The notes under the pieces are model-generated. The model did not search any database. It saw only the letters and a program-made list of their open reading frames with translations, and was not told where the DNA came from. Position numbers and translations under genes: made by a program. 10,022 nt of DNA, taken from the NCBI GenBank assembly GCA_046723645.1, contig JBKOUY010000226.1, positions 1 to 10,022 on the forward strand. Reading direction: 5' to 3'. This document shows positions 6,223 through 10,022 of this stretch, one piece after another. The stretch is from DASQUK01 sp046723645 (GTDB taxonomy: Bacteria > Actinomycetota > Acidimicrobiia > Acidimicrobiales > VFJN01). Position 1 is the first letter of the stretch. Each line of letters starts with the position of its first letter.

Positions 6223-6301
6223 TGCCGAGGCCGACCGATGGCCCACGTGCGGGGCGTGAAGCCGGCGGTGAACCCGAAAGCTAGGACCATCAGCAATCCA
6301 G

Positions 6302-6952
6302 GTGCGCGAAGTCAACCAGATGGGCATTCTGAGCGGCGTGACCAGTTCGCCGTGGAGCCGATACGCGCTCTTACTTGTGGACCTACAGCGAGACTTCTGG
6401 ACCGAAGCGGTGGCCCGGACGGTGCCGGAACTACCGGACCGAGCCGCGGCGCTCATCACGTACGCCCGGACCGAGGGACTCACCGTGGTGCACCTACGAG
6501 CCCGATTTCGCCCCGATGGAAGCGACTGGATCGCTCGCTACCGGCTGGGCAACCGGATCCCGTGCATCGATGGAACGCCAGGGTCGGTAGGACTGCCATT
6601 TGCGGAGGAACTGCCGGGCGAACCTGTGGTGACCAAGCAGAGCTTCGACGGGTTCCTCGGCACCGACCTTGACGAGGTGCTGGCCGAACGCGGCGCCCGG
6701 GGGTTGCTGCTCGCCGGGCTGGTCACCTCCACCTGCGTGCTGTTCACCGCCGCGACGGCAACCCAGCGCGGGTACCTCGTCAAGGTCGTGTCCGACTGCT
6801 GCTCTGACCGCCCCGAGATGCACTACGCAACCCTCGCTGCGTACCCCTTCGTGTTCGACACCGTTCGCTCGGACCAGATCGCTGAACTACGAGACGAGTG
6901 GGACGCCGAACTGGATCGGATGGACACGTGGCGACCGCTGACCGCGCGGTAG
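6302..6952 (+). CDS. Isochorismatase-family cysteine hydrolase
   Basis: A 216-residue alpha/beta hydrolase of the isochorismatase-like superfamily (nicotinamidase, N-carbamoylsarcosine amidase, isochorismatase and relatives). The catalytic triad is complete: D27 in ALLLVDLQRDFW, K112 in PVVTKQSFDGFLGTDLDEVL, and C145 in LLAGLVTSTCVLFTAATA. The residues before C145 match the usual cis-peptide segment. The start is uncertain: GTG 6302 gives the longest form, while ATG 6320 and GTG 6338 are possible, and none has a strong ribosome binding site. The domain begins at about residue 20, so any of them leaves it intact. Without the full active-site pocket I cannot tell amide from vinyl-ether hydrolysis. 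It follows the lactonase by 79 bp on the same strand, which hints at related small-molecule degradation. Confidence 0.9.
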   Translation: MREVNQMGILSGVTSSPWSRYALLLVDLQRDFWTEAVARTVPELPDRAAALITYARTEGLTVVHLRARFRPDGSDWIARYRLGNRIPCIDGTPGSVGLPFAEELPGEPVVTKQSFDGFLGTDLDEVLAERGARGLLLAGLVTSTCVLFTAATATQRGYLVKVVSDCCSDRPEMHYATLAAYPFVFDTVRSDQIAELRDEWDAELDRMDTWRPLTAR

Positions 6953-6985
6953 GACGTGACTGGCGAGCCGTCCGATAGCAGCAGA

Positions 6986-7002
6986 CGGCGTCGCTGACGC
7001 CG
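6986..7002 (+). terminator. Possible terminator of the cysteine hydrolase
   Basis: CGGCGTC (6986-6992) and GACGCCG (6996-7002) form a perfect 7-bp stem with a 3-base loop, 33 bases after the stop codon. There is no T run. Confidence 0.45.
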
Positions 7003-7100
7003 GGCTTGGCTCCTTCGGGTCTCGCAGTCAGCCCGCTATCGAACGGTGGCGGATGAGAGGGAGGCGCGTCGCCGTCGCCACATAGCGGCGGTCTGGGTCG

Positions 7101-7142
7101 ATTGCCTGCGGTTGGGTCCAAGGCAATGCCGGCATTGCGCCT
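7101..7142. repeat. Overlapping inverted repeats including a 16-bp perfect palindrome
   Basis: GCAATGCCGGCATTGC at 7123-7138 is a perfect 16-bp palindrome in the intergenic region (6953-7212) between convergent genes. It overlaps a second inverted repeat, ATTGCCT (7101-7107) with AGGCAAT (7121-7127), so the shared arm could pair in two alternative ways. It could be a bidirectional terminator or a dimeric protein-binding site; being between convergent genes, it is unlikely to be a promoter operator. I see no coding sequence in this region. Confidence 0.7.
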
Positions 7143-7212
7143 CCTGAGAATCAGAATTCAAAGGAACGAACAAGACGGGACACGCGGCCTTCCGTCGGTA
7201 CCTGGGTGAAGG

Positions 7213-7773
7213 TCAGCGCTGCGCCCAGGCGACCCAGCCGAACGCATTGGCACGGACGTCGATGTCGACAAAGCCGGCGCTCCTGAGACGGTCCTCGACC
7301 GTGAGGGGGTCGACCGGGTTGTAGACGTCGTCGCGGTGGAAGGCGGCGAGATCATTGCTTGCCTCGCTGTCGAAGGCGATGAACTGGCCGCCCGGGCGCA
7401 CGACTCGTGCGACTTCGGCGAAGAGGCGATCCTGCAGTGCGGCTGTCGGCACGTGGTGGAGCATGGTCAGTGACACCGCGCCAGTGAAGCGATCGTCGTC
7501 GAACGGCATCGCGGTTGCGTCCGCGTTCACGACCGTGACGTTCGAGCCGGCGAGACGCTCCCCGAGGGCGGCCGCAAGGCCGTCGTCGAACTCAACAGCA
7601 GTCAGGTGCGCCACCTCGGCTCGCAGGAGATCGGTCGTCATCCCGGGTCCGGGGCCGACCTCGAGAACGTCGTCGCCAAGCGCGGCGCCGGCGAGAGCGA
7701 AGGGATAGATGTCCTCCGCCAGGATCTGTCGCCACACTGCGCTGCTGCAGAGTTCCAGGTGCTCGGAGTTCAC
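7213..7773 (-). CDS. Class I SAM-dependent methyltransferase
   Basis: A 186-residue Rossmann-fold methyltransferase. Motif I is VLEVGPGPGMTTDLL (about residues 36-50), the acidic ribose-binding residue is E61 in LTAVEFDDGLAAAL, the adenine-contact segment is VNADATAMPFDDDRF (D85), and motif IV-like sequence is VSLTMLHHVPT, followed by VVRPGGQFIAFDSE. The pattern matches the UbiE/Methyltransf_11 group. The C-terminus is short, with DPLTVEDRLRSAGFVDIDV and GWVAWAQR, so there is little room for a large substrate-recognition domain. The GTG at 7773 gives MNSEHLELCSSAVW, a plausible N-terminus, but the ribosome binding site is weak. It is transcribed away from the AraC-type gene, with 120 bp between their starts, making it a natural candidate target of that regulator. 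The methyl acceptor is unknown. Confidence 0.9.
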   Translation of the reverse strand: MNSEHLELCSSAVWRQILAEDIYPFALAGAALGDDVLEVGPGPGMTTDLLRAEVAHLTAVEFDDGLAAALGERLAGSNVTVVNADATAMPFDDDRFTGAVSLTMLHHVPTAALQDRLFAEVARVVRPGGQFIAFDSEASNDLAAFHRDDVYNPVDPLTVEDRLRSAGFVDIDVRANAFGWVAWAQR

Positions 7774-7779
7774 TACTCG

Positions 7780-7830
7780 ACAGTACGACCGCGTCCATAG
7801 TGACCGGAACGTCGTATACGGACGCGCTGT
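7780..7830. promoter_or_regulatory. Inverted-repeat cluster in the divergent methyltransferase/AraC region
   Basis: CGCGTCC (7790-7796) is the reverse complement of GGACGCG (7820-7826), with ACAG and CTGT further out on the two sides. Nested inside, TACGAC (7784-7789) mirrors GTCGTA (7811-7816), and CGTATACG (7813-7820) is an 8-bp palindrome. The cluster lies next to the methyltransferase start and about 65-115 bp before the AraC-type start, a suitable place for a shared operator. No convincing -35/-10 pair was found. Confidence 0.45.
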
Positions 7831-7893
7831 GTCGCTAGACGGACAACTGCATCGGGCTCTTAGCGTGTCCGAGGCGCGGTACGGTGATGTTCG

Positions 7894-8646
7894 ATGTCGT
7901 CAGACGGACAGGCGCCGCGCCTCGCCCTACCGCCGGGCCTCGTCATCGATCTGGGTCCTCGCGACGGCTTCGACCTGCACACCCACGATCACCATCAGAT
8001 CGCGCTCGCCGCTCGTGGCGTTCTCGTCATGGGGGTGGCGCACACGTCGTGGGTTCTGCCCCGCAACCGGGCCCTGTGGATCCCCGCCGGAGTCCCGCAC
8101 ACAGCTGAAGCATCTGGCCAGACGACGATGCTCAGCACGTACGTCGATCCGAAACGTTGTCCCGTGCCCTGGGCCGAGCCAACGGTCGTCGCGGCCTCTG
8201 GTCTGCTCGGCGAGTTGGTCGCCCATCTGTCCCAACCCGCGCTCTCACTCGGAGAACGTCAGCGCGCCGAGGCGGTGCTGTGGGACGTGATGATCCCGCT
8301 TCCGATCACGACGTTGTCACCGGCGTTGCCGGTCGACGAGCGCGCTCGCAGGGTAGCGGAGGGCCTGTTGGAGGACGTCACCGATCATCGCACGCTCGCG
8401 GCCTGGGGCAGGGACGTCGGAGCAAGCGCACGCACTCTCGCCCGACTCTTCGTCGCTGAAACCGGCATGGGCTTCGAACGATGGCGCAGCACTGCACGGC
8501 TCGCCGCCGCACTACCACTCCTCGCACAGGGCAGCTCCGTCAACGCGACCGCGTACGGGGTCGGCTACGCGAGTCCGAGCGCGTTCGTCGCCGCGTTCCG
8601 GCGGGAGGTTGGCACGACACCGGCGGATTACTTCCGCGCTGGCTAA
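7894..8646 (+). CDS. AraC-family transcriptional regulator with N-terminal cupin domain
   Basis: A 250-residue DNA-binding regulator. The N-terminal half is a cupin sensor domain: FDLHTHDHHQIALAARGVLV (H29, H31, H33 and H34 could bind metal or ligand), then a segment ending in RALWIPAGVPHTAE, the usual second cupin motif. The C-terminal AraC domain runs from about residue 167 to 247. Helix-turn-helix 1 is TLAAWGRDVGASARTLARLF followed by ETGMGFERWRSTARL. Helix-turn-helix 2 is VNATAYGVGYASPSAFVAAF followed by REVGTTPADYF, the classic family ending. This resembles the actinobacterial cupin/AraC regulators that sit beside the genes they control. No strong ribosome binding site precedes ATG 7894, so translation may be leaderless or weak. 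The gene is divergent from the methyltransferase. The inducer is unknown. Confidence 0.93.
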   Translation: MSSDGQAPRLALPPGLVIDLGPRDGFDLHTHDHHQIALAARGVLVMGVAHTSWVLPRNRALWIPAGVPHTAEASGQTTMLSTYVDPKRCPVPWAEPTVVAASGLLGELVAHLSQPALSLGERQRAEAVLWDVMIPLPITTLSPALPVDERARRVAEGLLEDVTDHRTLAAWGRDVGASARTLARLFVAETGMGFERWRSTARLAAALPLLAQGSSVNATAYGVGYASPSAFVAAFRREVGTTPADYFRAG

Positions 8647-8671
8647 CCGCGGCGGGACCGTTCTGGGCGTG

Positions 8672-8684
8672 AGATCGCAGATCT
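8672..8684. terminator. Short hairpin between convergent AraC-type and DMP19-like genes
   Basis: AGATC (8672-8676) and GATCT (8680-8684) form a 5-bp stem with a GCA loop in the 86-bp gap between the two convergent genes. It is the only clear hairpin there, and a weak one. Confidence 0.2.
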
Positions 8685-8732
8685 GGATGGGTTCGTCGGC
8701 GGTCCAGCCCGCCTGGGAGAGTCTCGGCTTGG

Positions 8733-9317
8733 CTAGCGGGCGAACTTCTCGGGCAGCGAGCGGATCAGACGGACGCGCTCGGCGTCGTGCTCACCGATTC
8801 GATGGTCGTACGCGGGAAGGGAAGTCGCCGGATAGGACTCCAAGAATGTCGCAATGGATCCGTCGCGAAGCGACTCACGCCACCCAGCTTCGGCATGAGC
8901 CAAGGGCGCGACGACGTCCTCGACAATGCGACGGGTCTCGGCGAGACCAAGGTGGGCGTAGCCCTCGAGCACCACAGCGAGATGATCCGGGTCGGGGAAG
9001 TTGAAGAAATATTGGTGGAGACCGCCGTTGCCCAACTCCCATTCGAACACTCGGGTGGCGAGGTAGGCAGCCACATCTGGGTCCTCTGACGCAATCTGCG
9101 CGGCGTCGAAGTAGTCGACGAGGGAACTCAGCCGTAACCACACACGGTCGTCCAGATCGTCGTCATCGACCAGGGACGCGATCTCTGCGACCGTGAGCGG
9201 CGCCTCCGCCCGAGCCCTGGTCCGGGCAACGAAATCGGCCGCGCCACGACGAACCCTGTCCCGCAGTTCCGCGGCTCGCTCCGGTGGCACCGCGTCACCC
9301 GCTGGGCCGTCAGCCAT
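8733..9317 (-). CDS. DMP19/DUF4375-like protein
   Basis: A 194-residue soluble protein. Its signature is FEWELGNGGLHQYFFNFPD at about residues 91-109, the Asn-Gly-Gly-(Phe/Leu)-His-Gln-(Phe/Tyr)-Phe-x-Asn motif that I associate with DUF4375/DMP19 proteins. The helical section AVVLEGYAHLGLAETRRIVEDV that follows is also family-like. The first 60 residues are charged (EIASLVDDDDLDDRVWLRL) and probably helical. Members were linked to DNA mimicry in Neisseria DMP19, but most bacterial relatives are uncharacterised. This copy does not look strongly acidic overall, so I would not claim mimicry. ATG 9317 is the first start; there is no strong ribosome binding site. It lies 73 bp downstream of the membrane protein on the same strand, with a hairpin between them, so co-transcription is unclear. 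Confidence 0.75.
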   Translation of the reverse strand: MADGPAGDAVPPERAAELRDRVRRGAADFVARTRARAEAPLTVAEIASLVDDDDLDDRVWLRLSSLVDYFDAAQIASEDPDVAAYLATRVFEWELGNGGLHQYFFNFPDPDHLAVVLEGYAHLGLAETRRIVEDVVAPLAHAEAGWRESLRDGSIATFLESYPATSLPAYDHRIGEHDAERVRLIRSLPEKFAR

Positions 9318-9330
9318 CCAGCGACACTAC

Positions 9331-9362
9331 GCGATGCTGGCGCGAGCCAGCCGCGTCATCGC
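9331..9362. repeat. Nested inverted repeat upstream of the DMP19-like gene
   Basis: GCTGGC (9336-9341) and GCCAGC (9346-9351) form a perfect 6-bp stem with a GCGA tetraloop on the plus strand. Outside it, GCGAT (9331-9335) pairs with ATCGC (9358-9362). It sits between the membrane protein stop and the DMP19-like start, so it could terminate the first transcript or regulate the second. Confidence 0.4.
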
Positions 9363-9390
9363 GGCGCGCCGTGACGGACCGACCGGGTGG

Positions 9391-9684
9391 TCAGATGGCG
9401 CTGCCGCGGGGTACGGCGTTCCGCTGGCTCGCCGACGCGCTCCAGTGGGCGAGGTCGAGGAGCACGGCCAGGGCTATCCACAGCCAGTCGGAACCGGTGA
9501 CCCCCGTGCCTGGCTGCCACAGGAGCACGTAGATCAGTGTCGTGAACGGCAGGAAGATGATGCCGAGGAGCGGCCACAGGAACGTTGTGAACGTGGCGTC
9601 CATCCGTTCCGGTCTCGCGATCCAGAAGATGATCAGCGCGAAGCGGGGGAACATCCCGGCGAACACGGCAAGCAGACAACCCAT
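9391..9684 (-). CDS. Small integral membrane protein of unknown function
   Basis: A 97-residue protein with about three hydrophobic segments: MGCLLAVFAGMFPRFALIIF (residues 1-20), FLWPLLGIIFLPFTTLIYVL (about 31-50), and DWLWIALAVLLDLAHW (about 62-77), separated by a charged loop with Arg-Pro-Glu-Arg and by a LLWQPGTGVTG loop. I recall the pattern Leu-Pro-x-Thr-Thr-x-x-Tyr-Val-Leu-Leu-Trp-x-Pro-Gly-Thr-Gly-Val from small hypothetical actinobacterial membrane proteins with no assigned role. The frame is open far upstream, but the residues before the ATG at 9684 are Arg-rich and unlike a membrane protein. AGGGTGG lies just upstream of the ATG, so that start is preferred. It is the middle of three minus-strand genes, about 78 bp after the nucleotidyltransferase-like fragment. 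Confidence 0.8.
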   Translation of the reverse strand: MGCLLAVFAGMFPRFALIIFWIARPERMDATFTTFLWPLLGIIFLPFTTLIYVLLWQPGTGVTGSDWLWIALAVLLDLAHWSASASQRNAVPRGSAI

Positions 9685-9716
9685 GCGGCCACCCTGGCCC
9701 GCATGCCGCGGGTCAG

Positions 9717-9734
9717 CATCCCCCTGTCGGGGTG
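9717..9734 (-). terminator. Possible terminator of the nucleotidyltransferase-like gene
   Basis: CATCCC (9717-9722) pairs with GGGGTG (9729-9734), one G-T wobble included, around a 6-base loop, about 27 bases past the minus-strand stop. A second hairpin, CCCGC (9698-9702) with GCGGG (9708-9712), lies between it and the membrane protein start. Neither has a T run. Confidence 0.35.
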
Positions 9735-9761
9735 AGTCCCGAGGCGAGGCAGGCGCGGGAC

Positions 9762-10022
9762 CTACCAAGGAAGAACACGAAGGCGCGGCCAGTGATCCGC
9801 CCATCGACTCGCCTTGTCGTTGTAGACGTGCTCGTTGACGAGCGCCTTGTTCGGCCGGACGACCATGGCGAACAGGTCGCGGAGCCCGAACGGCGCGCAC
9901 ACCACGAGCGAGTCTCCGTGCACGCGTACGCCAATGCTCGACGCCGTAGTGGGCCACGTGCTGATCGCATGCTCGGTTGACCGGTACGGCGGGATGGTTG
10001 GCCCGAACCGTTTCGGGTACCA
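9762..10022 (-). pseudogene. Nucleotidyltransferase-family protein (NTP_transf_6/DUF925-like), C-terminal part, frameshifted and cut by window end
   Basis: The sequence enters from the right on the minus strand with VPETVRANHPAVPVNRACDQ and HVAHYGVEHW (frame of 10020 down to 9931). It then continues in another frame with VHGDSLVVCAPFGLRDLFAM, VVRPNKALVNEHVYNDKASR and WADHWPRLRVLPW, ending at TAG 9764-9762. The Ala-Pro-x-Gly-Leu-x-Asp-(Leu/Val)-Phe-x-x-Val-Val-Arg-Pro-Asn pattern and the Trp-Pro-x-Leu-x-Val-Leu-Pro-Trp ending are what I associate with the NTP_transf_6 group of nucleotidyltransferase-family proteins. Only seven bases (9930-9924) separate the conserved Trp from the Val of VHGD, so two bases appear missing or one extra. 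The ORF reading on across 9900-9685 in the first frame is Arg-rich nonsense, which supports the frame change. The catalytic N-terminal half is outside the window. Confidence 0.6.

Noticed and set aside
5346..6284. A 312-codon plus-strand frame and a 314-codon minus-strand frame (5539-6483) over the lactonase
   Set aside because: Both are Arg-rich shadow frames of a GC-rich gene. The lactonase frame has full family motifs and all metal ligands.
1..10022. A defence system, biosynthetic cluster or mobile element
   Set aside because: No nuclease, helicase, toxin-antitoxin pair, synthase, transposase, integrase, attachment site or tRNA was recognised. The genes are mixed metabolic, regulatory and small unknown types on alternating strands.

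Overview
This is a GC-rich window of about 10 kb that looks like an accessory stretch of an actinobacterial chromosome. Several things point to Actinomycetota: strong GC bias at third codon positions, frequent GTG starts behind GGAGG-type ribosome binding sites, remains of two F420 (deazaflavin)-dependent oxidoreductases, small secreted proteins of actinobacterial type, and many short single-gene units on both strands. I see no rRNA, tRNA, transposase, integrase, CRISPR array or phage gene. I cannot name a genus.

Layout. Positions 2-145 are the tail of a deazaflavin-dependent nitroreductase-family gene. Positions 284-646 (minus) hold a small basic protein of unknown role. Positions 860-1110 (plus) are a broken N-terminal piece of another deazaflavin-type protein. 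Then come a nitrilase (1229-2179, plus), a MOSC-domain protein broken by a one-base frameshift (2450-3216, plus), and a dihydrofolate-reductase/RibD-C-like protein (3286-3927, minus). An exported protein with several frameshifts (4066-4627, minus) faces a small intact exported protein (4860-5162, plus) across a shared 232-bp region. An SMP-30/gluconolactonase-like lactonase (5353-6222) and an isochorismatase-fold cysteine hydrolase (6302-6952) follow on the plus strand, 79 bp apart. A SAM-dependent methyltransferase (7213-7773, minus) is divergent from an AraC-type regulator (7894-8646, plus). The window ends with three minus-strand genes: a DMP19/DUF4375-like protein (8733-9317), a small membrane protein (9391-9684), and the frameshifted C-terminal part of a nucleotidyltransferase-like protein (9762-10022).

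How the genes fit together. Nitrilase, lactonase and cysteine hydrolase are all small-molecule hydrolases, and the RibD-C-like, MOSC and F420-type proteins are redox-related. This is compatible with a loose catabolic or detoxification neighbourhood, but nothing shows that they form one pathway. The only plausible operon is the lactonase plus cysteine hydrolase, and the only plausible local regulatory circuit is the AraC regulator and methyltransferase sharing an intergenic region rich in inverted repeats.

The most notable property of the window is that four recognisable genes need frame changes to read through, mostly by one base and once in a run of C. This suggests either clustered decay or uncorrected indel errors in a long-read assembly. 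I did not find a convincing new multi-gene system. The best leads are the three helically phased GACAAGGCGG repeats at 4822-4850, the inverted repeats at 7780-7830, and a 16-bp perfect palindrome at 7123-7138.
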